From assembly GCA_021813835.1 (NCBI GenBank), contig JAKAJJ010000027.1:1-7829 (forward strand): 7,829 nt of DNA, given 5' to 3'. Of the stretch, positions 1 to 5,691 are shown in pieces; position 1 is the first letter of the stretch; every line of letters begins with the position of its first letter. The notes under the pieces were generated by a model. The model had not been told where the DNA came from. It worked only from the letters and a program-made list of their open reading frames with translations, and searched no databases. The stretch is from a bacterium. Lineage in GTDB: Bacteria > Patescibacteriota > Minisyncoccia > Phycocordibacterales > Phycocordibacteraceae. A program made the translations under genes and the position numbers.

Positions 1-758
1 TCTCAAAATCCCAGCTCATACTGCTCACGATCCTCGTGAACTTCGTCACCTCGGTCGCCACCGGCATTTTGACGGTGTCCTTGCTCGACCAGGCGCCGCC
101 GTTCGTCACGCAAACCGTGAACCGCGTCGTCGAGCACACCATCGAGACGGTCGCCCAGGCGGCTCCGGCGGCCGTTATTTCCGCGCCCGCGCCCGCGCCG
201 TCGACCCAGGACCTCGTGACGGCCGCCATCGGCGCGGACGCCGCCCGCGCCGTCGTGATCTACGCCGCGGATACGGGCACGTCGACGCCCCCGCTTTCCG
301 TCGGAACCTTCCTGCCGAGCGCCCGCGCCGTCGCGACGGCCGCGCAGGACGCGCTTCCGAAAGAGGTGCTCATCGGCTTTGCGGGCGATACCTATGCGCC
401 CGCGTCCCTCTCGCACGAAGGCGGCGGCATCGCCATCTACGGCTTCGCGGACGGCGCGGACCTGCCGAAGGTGAACGTCCCGACGCTCGTTTCCGCGGGC
501 GACCTCAAGCTCGGCCAGACCGCGCTCGCGGTCGGCGCGGACGGCTCCGCCTCGACCGGGATCGTCTCGCGCGTAAGCGCCAAAGGCATCCGCACGACCC
601 TGCCGGACATCGGCACGGGGAGCGCGGCCGTCGACCTCTCGGGCAACCTCATCGGCATCGCCGCGGGCGCGGCTCCGGGCGTCCTTATCCCGACCGATGC
701 GATTACGGCGCTTCTCGCCGCGACGTCGACGGCAACCTCGAGCGCCGCGGCGAAGTAA
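1..758 (+). CDS. Membrane-anchored trypsin-fold protein, apparent pseudoprotease (5' end outside window)
   Basis: The reading frame is open from the first complete codon (position 3) to TAA at 756-758, so the true start probably lies just upstream. A GTG at 36 is possible but would cut through the membrane helix. The visible N-terminus is one hydrophobic helix (about positions 12-95) ending in LLDQAPPFVTQ. This layout is recalled from membrane-bound trypsin-like proteins of Parcubacteria. A Thr/Ala/Pro-rich linker follows, then a small beta-rich domain. Residues are numbered from the GTG. The segment ending DLSGNLIGI (200-208) resembles the end of the HtrA/trypsin active-site block, but GNSGGP is replaced by IGTGSA, putting Thr194 at the nucleophile position. 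The His position reads Gln104 (VATAAQ) and the Asp position reads Gly131 (GIAIYGF). It is therefore probably catalytically dead, perhaps an adaptor or binding domain outside the membrane. The fold assignment rests on pattern similarity. It lies 12 bases upstream of the Clp ATPase and may share its transcript. Confidence 0.62.
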   Translation, partial: SKSQLILLTILVNFVTSVATGILTVSLLDQAPPFVTQTVNRVVEHTIETVAQAAPAAVISAPAPAPSTQDLVTAAIGADAARAVVIYAADTGTSTPPLSVGTFLPSARAVATAAQDALPKEVLIGFAGDTYAPASLSHEGGGIAIYGFADGADLPKVNVPTLVSAGDLKLGQTALAVGADGSASTGIVSRVSAKGIRTTLPDIGTGSAAVDLSGNLIGIAAGAAPGVLIPTDAITALLAATSTATSSAAAK

Positions 759-770
759 TCACTCCCCATA

Positions 771-3449
771 ATGCCCCCCTTCACCAATTTCACCACCAAA
801 GCCAAGGAAGCCGTGCGCCGCGCGCACGAGCTCGCCATCGAGCGCGGCCAGAACCACGTCTCGCCGCTCCACCTCCTCGCCGCGCTCGTTTTGCAGGAAG
901 AATCACTCGTCTTTTCAATGCTCGACCGGATGGAGGTCGACACGATCATGCTCTCCGACGCGATACTCGAATACCTCGAAGCGCCCGAATCCGCCTCCGT
1001 CCTCTCGCCGTCCTACCAGATCTACCTCACGCCCGACCTCGCGAAAGCGCTCGAGACCTCGGGGAAGATCGCGGCGCGGATGAACGACGCGTTCGTCGGC
1101 ACCGAGCATCTTTTTCTCGCAATCATCGAACATCCGGGTCCCGCCGCCGACATCCTCGCGCGCTTCGCGATCGGCAAGGATGCGGCGCTCGCGGTGCTGA
1201 AAGAGCTCAAGAGCGCGAAAGACGGGCAGGCCGCGGAGCCGAAGCGCTTCCGCGCGCTCGCCAAGTACGCGCGCAATTTGACGAAGCTCGCCGCGGAGAA
1301 CAGGCTCGATCCGGTCATCGGCCGCGATACGGAGATCAACCGCGTCATCCAGATCCTCGCGCGCCGCACGAAAAACAACCCGATCCTCATCGGCGAAGCG
1401 GGCGTGGGGAAGACCGCCATCGCGGAAGGGCTCGCCGCGCGGATGGCGGCGCAGGACGTGCCGGAATCGCTCCGCGGCAAGGAGCTCCTGTCGCTCGACC
1501 TCGGCCTCCTCATCGCCGGTACGAAGTATCGCGGCGAATTCGAGGAGCGGATGAAGAACGTGATGAAGGAAGTCGAGCGCGCGGAAGGGCGGGTCATCCT
1601 CTTCGTCGACGAGCTCCACACGCTCGTGGGCGCCGGCGCCGCCGAAGGGTCCGTCGACGCGTCGAATATGCTGAAGCCCGCGCTTGCGCGCGGCGAAATG
1701 CGCGTCATCGGCGCGACGACCATCAAGGAGTACCAGAAATACATCGAAAAGGACGCCGCGCTCACGCGCCGCTTCCAACCGGTCTTCGTGCAGGAACCCT
1801 CGGTCGAAGACGGCATCGCCATCCTGCGGGGGCTGCGCGACAAGTACGAGCTCTACCACGGCGTGCGCATCACCGACGGCGCGCTCGTAGGCGCGGTCGA
1901 GCTTTCCTCGCGCTACATCAGCGACCGCTATCTCCCCGACAAGGCCATCGACCTCGTCGACGAAGCGGCGTCGGGCCTGCGCATCGCGCTCGAGAACAAG
2001 CCGCCCTTGCTCGAGGAGACCGACCGCAAGATCCGCCGCCTCGAGATCGAGCGCCAGGCGCTCCAGAAGGACGCCGAGGGCGACCGCGCGAAGGACATCA
2101 AGGAACGCATCAAGGCCATCGACGCGGACATCGCCGACCTGCGGGAGAAGACCGGCGAGCTCGAGCTCAAGTGGAAGAACGAGAAGGAAGTGCTCGAAGG
2201 CATCCGCGCCGCGAAATCGGAACTGGAGAAGCTCAAGACGCAGGCGGACAACGCCGAACTCGCGGCCGATCTCGGCACGGTCGCGGAGATCCGCTACGGC
2301 CGCATCCCCCACATCCAGAAGGACCTCGAGGCGAAGCTGAAGCGCCTGAAGGCGCTCCAGCGGTCGCGGCGCGTGCTGAACGAAGAGGTGACCGAGCAGG
2401 AGATCGCCGCGGTCGTCTCCCGCTGGACGGGGATTCCCGTCGCGAAAATGCTCGAGGAGGAGGCGGCGAAGCTCGCGCGGATGGAGGAGGCGCTCATGGC
2501 TAGCGTCATCGGCCAGGACGCCGCGGTGAAGAAAGTCGCGGACGCGGTAAAGCGCTCCCGGGTGGGCATCAGCGACCCGAACCGCCCCATCGGCTCCTTC
2601 CTCTTCCTCGGCCCCACCGGCGTGGGGAAGACCGAGCTCTCGCGCAAGCTCGCGGAATTCATGTTCAACGACGCCGACGCCCTCGTGCGCGTCGATATGA
2701 GCGAATTCATGGAAAAGCATTCGGTGGCGAAGCTCATCGGCGCGCCGCCCGGCTACGTCGGCTACGAGGAGTCCGGGACCTTGACCGAGCGCATCCGGCA
2801 CCGCCCGTACGCGGTCGTGCTCTTCGACGAGATCGAGAAGGCGCACCCCGAGGTCTTCAACATCCTCCTCCAGGTGCTCGACTCGGGGCACCTGACCGAC
2901 GGGAAGGGCCGCAAAGTCAATTTCAAGAACACGATCATCGTGCTCACGAGCAACATCGGCGGGGAATTCGTCGACCGGCTGGCGCACATCGGCTTCGGGA
3001 AAGCGGACGCGACCGACGCGACCCGCTACGAGGAAACGAAGGAAAAAGTCATGGGCGCGCTCCGCGAGCACTTCCGCCCCGAGTTCCTGAACCGCCTCGA
3101 CGACATAATCATTTTCGACATTCTCTCGAAAGAGGCGCTCGGCAGGATCGTCGAGAACCAGGTGGAGGAAGTGGAGCGCCGGCTCGCCGGCAAGCGCATC
3201 GCGCTTGCCGTCTCTCCCGAGGTGCGCGCCTGGCTCGCGGAGAAGGGCTACAACCCGCAGTACGGCGCGCGCCCCTTGCGCCGCACGATCCAGGACGCGC
3301 TCCTCACCCCGCTCGCGTCGCTCATGATCGCGCAGGGCGTCGGCGAGGGCGGCAGCGTCGCGGTATCGCTCAAGAACGGCGAACCGCACTTCGACGTGAA
3401 GAAACGCGCCGTCCGCAACGGCGCCAAGAAGGAACTCGCCGTTGCCTAA
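771..3449 (+). CDS. clpC: Clp/Hsp100 AAA+ unfoldase (ClpC-type with a ClpB-like middle domain)
   Basis: An 892-residue hexameric, ATP-driven protein unfoldase of the cytosol. Residues about 5-150 form the double Clp N-domain. The first AAA+ module has Walker A GEAGVGKT (208-215), pore loop GTKYRG (250-255), Walker B VILFVDE (275-281) and arginines 333-334. A coiled-coil middle domain spans about 402-535. It includes ELKWKNEKE and YGRIPHIQKDLE, patterns typical of ClpB rather than the short ClpC middle domain. The second module has Walker A GPTGVGKT (614-621), pore loop GYVGYEE (661-667), Walker B VVLFDE (682-687), sensor TSN (726-728), FRPEFLNR (768-775) and sensor-2 GARPLRR (832-838). IGF at 740-742 sits where ClpA/ClpC carry the ClpP-docking loop, which true ClpB lacks. 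A proteolytic role with ClpP is therefore inferred, with ClpB-like disaggregation also possible. There is no Shine-Dalgarno before the ATG, so it may be translated from the upstream gene's transcript. The symbol is a best fit only. Confidence 0.93.
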   Translation: MPPFTNFTTKAKEAVRRAHELAIERGQNHVSPLHLLAALVLQEESLVFSMLDRMEVDTIMLSDAILEYLEAPESASVLSPSYQIYLTPDLAKALETSGKIAARMNDAFVGTEHLFLAIIEHPGPAADILARFAIGKDAALAVLKELKSAKDGQAAEPKRFRALAKYARNLTKLAAENRLDPVIGRDTEINRVIQILARRTKNNPILIGEAGVGKTAIAEGLAARMAAQDVPESLRGKELLSLDLGLLIAGTKYRGEFEERMKNVMKEVERAEGRVILFVDELHTLVGAGAAEGSVDASNMLKPALARGEMRVIGATTIKEYQKYIEKDAALTRRFQPVFVQEPSVEDGIAILRGLRDKYELYHGVRITDGALVGAVELSSRYISDRYLPDKAIDLVDEAASGLRIALENKPPLLEETDRKIRRLEIERQALQKDAEGDRAKDIKERIKAIDADIADLREKTGELELKWKNEKEVLEGIRAAKSELEKLKTQADNAELAADLGTVAEIRYGRIPHIQKDLEAKLKRLKALQRSRRVLNEEVTEQEIAAVVSRWTGIPVAKMLEEEAAKLARMEEALMASVIGQDAAVKKVADAVKRSRVGISDPNRPIGSFLFLGPTGVGKTELSRKLAEFMFNDADALVRVDMSEFMEKHSVAKLIGAPPGYVGYEESGTLTERIRHRPYAVVLFDEIEKAHPEVFNILLQVLDSGHLTDGKGRKVNFKNTIIVLTSNIGGEFVDRLAHIGFGKADATDATRYEETKEKVMGALREHFRPEFLNRLDDIIIFDILSKEALGRIVENQVEEVERRLAGKRIALAVSPEVRAWLAEKGYNPQYGARPLRRTIQDALLTPLASLMIAQGVGEGGSVAVSLKNGEPHFDVKKRAVRNGAKKELAVA

Positions 3450-3470
3450 ACGCGGCGTTTCTGCTAGGTT
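3442..3470 (+). promoter_or_regulatory. Promoter of rpmG
   Basis: A -35 TTGCCT at 3442-3447, overlapping the last codons of the Clp gene, is followed by a 17-base spacer and an extended -10 TGC-TAGGTT (hexamer 3465-3470). Only six bases separate the hexamer from the ATG at 3477. Initiation at the usual distance would therefore fall on or next to the start codon, giving a leaderless mRNA. Seen by eye, with no transcript data. Confidence 0.55.
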
Positions 3471-3476
3471 GGCGCT

Positions 3477-3632
3477 ATGTCCCAAGACCGCCTCATCCGC
3501 TTGAAATCCACGAAGTCCGCGCACGTCGTCTGGATGCGCAAGAACAAAAAGAAAGTCGAGCGCAAGATAGAACTCACAAAATACGACCCGACGCTGCGCA
3601 AGCGCGTGCCGTTCAAGGAGGCAAAGAAATAA
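3477..3632 (+). CDS. rpmG: 50S ribosomal protein bL33
   Basis: A 51-residue basic protein beginning MSQDRLIRLKSTKS and containing MRKNKKKVERKIELTKYDP, which matches the bL33 pattern (short beta-rich protein with a K/R-rich centre and a conserved KYDP/KFDP turn). bL33 is part of the large ribosomal subunit near the tRNA exit site. It has no cysteines, so it is the zinc-free form. Length is normal for the family (about 50-55 residues). No Shine-Dalgarno precedes the ATG, but a good promoter ends six bases upstream, and a strong terminator starts nine bases after the stop. The gene thus looks like an independent single-gene transcription unit between the Clp gene and tRNA-Trp. Confidence 0.9.
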   Translation: MSQDRLIRLKSTKSAHVVWMRKNKKKVERKIELTKYDPTLRKRVPFKEAKK

Positions 3633-3640
3633 TCGAAAGT

Positions 3641-3671
3641 ACGAAACCGCCCGGAAGGGCGGTTTCGTTTT
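3641..3671 (+). terminator. Rho-independent terminator after rpmG
   Basis: A perfect 11-bp stem (CGAAACCGCCC at 3642-3652, complement at 3657-3667) closes a GGAA tetraloop and is followed by TTTT. Outer A3641 and T3668 add a twelfth pair. The T-run follows on the plus strand, so it ends rpmG transcription. The same hairpin lies just downstream of the minus-strand tRNA-Trp and may help end it, although the T-run in that direction is poor. Confidence 0.85.
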
Positions 3672-3672
3672 G

Positions 3673-3743
3673 CGGGTCCACCAGGACTCGAACCTGGATT
3701 ACACGGTTTGGAGCCGTGCGTTCTACCATTGAACTATAGACCC
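3673..3743 (-). tRNA. tRNA-Trp (CCA anticodon)
   Basis: A 71-base cloverleaf on the minus strand. The acceptor GGGTCTA pairs with TGGACCC (one G-T wobble). The D-arm is GTTC/GAAC. The anticodon stem is CACGG/CCGTG around loop CTCCAAA, giving anticodon CCA (tryptophan, UGG). The T-arm is CCAGG/CCTGG with loop TTCGAGT. The discriminator is G. The 3' CCA is not encoded (the next bases are CAAA), so it must be added by the CCA-adding enzyme. A Trp tRNA reading only UGG fits UGA being a stop here. Confidence 0.95.
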
Positions 3744-3753
3744 TGACTCTGAA

Positions 3754-3782
3754 ACCATACCAGAGCTCCGGTAGTGGGGAAA
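3754..3782 (-). promoter_or_regulatory. Promoter of tRNA-Trp
   Basis: On the minus strand an extended -10, TGG-TATGGT (hexamer 3754-3759), lies 10 bases before the tRNA 5' end at 3743. A weak -35 TTTCCC (3777-3782) sits 17 bases upstream of it. The tRNA-Leu promoter has the same layout (TTTCCG, 17, TAGGAT), which gives some mutual support. Confidence 0.45.
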
Positions 3783-3783
3783 G

Positions 3784-3808
3784 CCGCGCGGCGCCTTGCG
3801 CCGCGCGG
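3784..3808. repeat. Perfect 10-bp inverted repeat abutting the pilin-fusion -10 box
   Basis: CCGCGCGGCG (3784-3793) and its exact complement CGCCGCGCGG (3799-3808) flank a 5-base loop. The element lies between two divergent transcription units and ends on the base immediately before the -10 of the downstream gene. There is no T-run, so it is not an intrinsic terminator in either direction. It may be an operator or a transcription-blocking structure. Confidence 0.6.
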
Positions 3809-3814
3809 TATGAT
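3809..3814 (+). promoter_or_regulatory. -10 box of the pilin/M15-like gene
   Basis: TATGAT matches the consensus at five of six bases and ends six bases before the ATG at 3821, the same spacing as at rpmG. No convincing -35 is visible; that region is occupied by the inverted repeat at 3784-3808. Activation may need a factor, or the promoter may be weak. Leaderless translation is predicted. Confidence 0.45.
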
Positions 3815-3820
3815 GGCACT

Positions 3821-4801
3821 ATGCGTTCCCGCGCGCTTCTCGCCGCCGCTGTCCTTGCCGGTTCCCTCGCGCTGCCGGCAGCCGCGTATGCGGCGATACC
3901 GTTTTTCGGCCCCATCATTCCCGCCGCCCACAACGTCTGTCCGGCGGGCTGGGGAATGCTCATCACGGTCATCAACAACATCATCGAACTCGCGCTCACG
4001 CTCGCCATCGTCTTTGTCGCGCCGCTCGTAATCGCGTACGCCGGCTTCCTGATGGTCCTCAATCCGACCGCCATCGGCGACGTGTCGCGCGCGCGGAGCA
4101 TCCTCCTCAATCTCGTCATCGGCATCGTCGTCGCGCTCGCCGGCTGGCTCATCGTCGATGCGATCATGGCGGCGCTCTACAACCCCGCCGCCGCCGGCGG
4201 AACCTGGTATTCGCTCATCTCCTCGGGCGGCGCGAATCCCTGCCTTCCGGTCTCTTCCTCCCTGAACCAGACGCCGAGCGGCGGACAGGTGACCGGCGTG
4301 TCGGCGACCGGCGTATCGGCGGTCACGCCGCCCTCCGCCGCGCCCCCGTCGGAAGCACTCATCCGGCAGCAATTCGCCGCCGCGGGGGTCTCCGTAAACC
4401 GCCCCGCGTGCAGCCCCTACGACCTCAACGGCGTCACGAACGGCTGCACCAACGTGGGCGGGATGCTTCCGGCGACCGTATCGCAAGTCATCGCCCTGAA
4501 GAAGGCCTGCGGAAGCGGGTGCTCCGTCACCGTCACCGGCGGCTCGGAAGCGGGGCACGCGGCGGGAACGTATTCCCACGGCACCGGCTACAAGGCAGAC
4601 CTCCGTTCCGCGGGCGAGGGGACGACCCTTACCGACTGGATAAAGAAGAACCTCACGAGCGGGGCCGCGCGCAGCGGCGACTGCGCCGGCGCGAGCCCGA
4701 CCTACGCGGACAGCTGCGGGAACCAGTACGTGAACGAACAGGGCAACGGCAAGTGCGCGGCGCACTGGGACATCACCGTATACCGGTCCTGTCCTCTCTA
4801 G
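3821..4801 (+). CDS. Secreted T4SS pilin-like protein fused to an M15-peptidase-like domain
   Basis: A 326-residue protein. Residues 1-24 form a signal peptide (basic MRSR, alanine-rich core, likely cleavage after AYA). Two long hydrophobic helices follow, about 46-80 and 93-120, separated by a short polar loop NPTAIGDVSRARS. This is the VirB2/TrbC-type pilin layout of type IV secretion. A Ser/Thr/Pro/Gly linker (about 140-176) leads to a C-terminal domain with SHGTGYKAD (252-260) and AHWDIT (314-319). His253, Asp260 and His315 resemble the HxxGxxxD plus late-His zinc ligands of M15 (VanY-like D,D-peptidases). The usual Glu three residues before the late His is absent (Cys312), so activity is uncertain. 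The protein has ten cysteines, eight of them in the C-terminal domain, suggesting an exported, disulfide-bonded fold. With the N-terminus cleaved outside, two helices would place this domain outside as well. It may trim the wall for pilus assembly or bind peptidoglycan. No other secretion gene is visible. Confidence 0.72.
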   Translation: MRSRALLAAAVLAGSLALPAAAYAAIPFFGPIIPAAHNVCPAGWGMLITVINNIIELALTLAIVFVAPLVIAYAGFLMVLNPTAIGDVSRARSILLNLVIGIVVALAGWLIVDAIMAALYNPAAAGGTWYSLISSGGANPCLPVSSSLNQTPSGGQVTGVSATGVSAVTPPSAAPPSEALIRQQFAAAGVSVNRPACSPYDLNGVTNGCTNVGGMLPATVSQVIALKKACGSGCSVTVTGGSEAGHAAGTYSHGTGYKADLRSAGEGTTLTDWIKKNLTSGAARSGDCAGASPTYADSCGNQYVNEQGNGKCAAHWDITVYRSCPL

Positions 4802-5648
4802 CGAGTTTCGCGAGCCAGGCCTTCTGGCGGCGGGCGTACTGCCAGAGCTTCGCCGAGAGGGCGGGGAGGAGCGATCCCTCCGTGCGTTCGCCGCGCAGGT
4901 ACTGGCCTACGATGCGGTATTCGAGCCCGAGTTCGTTCAGGCGTTCGTCGCCGGCGAGCGCGCGGACGCGCCGCACCTCCTCGACGAGGCCGCGCTTAAG
5001 CGCGGCCTCGAGCCGCGCGTCGATTTTCGCGCGCAGTTCCTCGCGCGGCGGGTCGAGGATGATCCACTCCGCGCGGAAGGTGCCCTTCCGCGCGGAATCG
5101 AGTTGCAGAAGGGCACCTTCTGCATCCGCACGGGGCGGGACGGCGCCGAGCGACCCGATGATCTCGAGCGCGCGGATGAGGCGGCGGCGGTTCCTCGGGT
5201 CGAGCTGCGCCGCGCGGCGCGGATCGGCGGCGCGGACGCGCGCGGTGAGCTCTTCCGTCGGAAGTTCTCCGACCGCGGCGCGAAGCGCTTCATCCGCGCG
5301 CGCGGAGGGCGGCAAGCCGCGCAGGAGCGCGTCGAAGTAAAAGTGCGTGCCGCCGACGAGGATGGGGAGCTTCCCGCGCGCAGTTATCTCGCCGATGAGC
5401 CGCGTCGCGTCCCGCGCGAAATCGCCCGCCGAGTAGCTCCCGGACGGCTCGCGGACGTCGATGAGGTGGTGGGGCACGCCGCGCATCTCCTCGCGCGTTA
5501 TTTTTTCCGTGCCGATGTCGAGCCCGCGGTAGACCTGGCGGCTGTCGACCGAAATGACCTCGCCGCCCCGCGCGAACGCCTCCTCCACCGCGCGCGCGGA
5601 CTTTCCGGAGGCGGTCGGCCCCGCGATACAGAGGATGTGTACTCCCAT
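4773..5648 (-). CDS. miaA: tRNA dimethylallyltransferase MiaA
   Basis: A 291-residue cytosolic enzyme that transfers the dimethylallyl group of DMAPP to N6 of A37 in tRNAs reading codons that start with U. Likely clients include the tRNA-Trp and tRNA-Leu(CAA) in this window. P-loop GPTASGKS is at 10-17. The DSRQVYRGLDIGTEK block (35-49) carries the catalytic Asp35 and tRNA-recognition residues. GGTHFYFDALLRGLPP (99-114) corresponds to the usual GGTGLY block, with His in place of the second-block Gly. DPRNRRRLIRALE follows, and the C-terminus has GLEYRIVGQYL and YARRQKAWL, as expected in the family. The start at 5648 is chosen because homology begins there; in-frame ATGs further upstream would run into the divergent peroxiredoxin gene. 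There is no Shine-Dalgarno. The 3' end overlaps the convergent pilin-fusion gene by 29 bp. A pair of nested inverted repeats lies inside the gene at 5068-5120. Confidence 0.93.
   Translation of the reverse strand: MGVHILCIAGPTASGKSARAVEEAFARGGEVISVDSRQVYRGLDIGTEKITREEMRGVPHHLIDVREPSGSYSAGDFARDATRLIGEITARGKLPILVGGTHFYFDALLRGLPPSARADEALRAAVGELPTEELTARVRAADPRRAAQLDPRNRRRLIRALEIIGSLGAVPPRADAEGALLQLDSARKGTFRAEWIILDPPREELRAKIDARLEAALKRGLVEEVRRVRALAGDERLNELGLEYRIVGQYLRGERTEGSLLPALSAKLWQYARRQKAWLAKLAREDRTGIR
5068..5120. repeat. Two mutually exclusive perfect 13-bp inverted repeats inside miaA
   Basis: TCCGCGCGGAAGG (5068-5080) is complementary to 5084-5096 across a 3-base loop. Overlapping it, GAAGGTGCCCTTC (5076-5088) is exactly complementary to GAAGGGCACCTTC (5108-5120). 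The two stems share bases and cannot both form. They fall in the linker of MiaA just before its RAEWIILD segment, a variable part of the family. A 12-bp palindrome TTCCGCGCGGAA (5086-5097) is included. Confidence 0.7.
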
Positions 5649-5660
5649 CGGGCGCGATGG

Positions 5661-5667
5661 TAGCATA
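5661..5667. promoter_or_regulatory. Shared divergent -10 element between miaA and the peroxiredoxin gene
   Basis: The heptamer TAGCATA reads TAGCAT on the plus strand (5661-5666) and TATGCT on the minus strand (5662-5667). Each matches the -10 consensus at four of six bases. The 43-base gap between the two start codons leaves little other room for promoters. It would give a leader of about 6 bases for miaA and about 18 for the peroxiredoxin. No clear -35 was found for either. Confidence 0.35.
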
Positions 5668-5691
5668 GGCATACGTAACCCCACAACGCGT

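Noticed and set aside
915..3524. An 869-codon open frame on the minus strand opposite the Clp gene.
   Set aside because: The translation is low-complexity Arg/Ala/Asp/Val-rich with no recognisable domain, and it mirrors strong codon bias in a clearly real Clp gene. It is a GC-driven antisense shadow.
3734..4765. A 343-codon minus-strand frame opposite the pilin fusion and into tRNA-Trp.
   Set aside because: It is Arg/Gly-rich, overlaps tRNA-Trp and has no family resemblance; the plus-strand protein has a signal peptide, helices and motifs.
5554..5691. Longer peroxiredoxin starting at 5554.
   Set aside because: The added residues are the reverse of the MiaA P-loop region and cross the divergent promoter gap.
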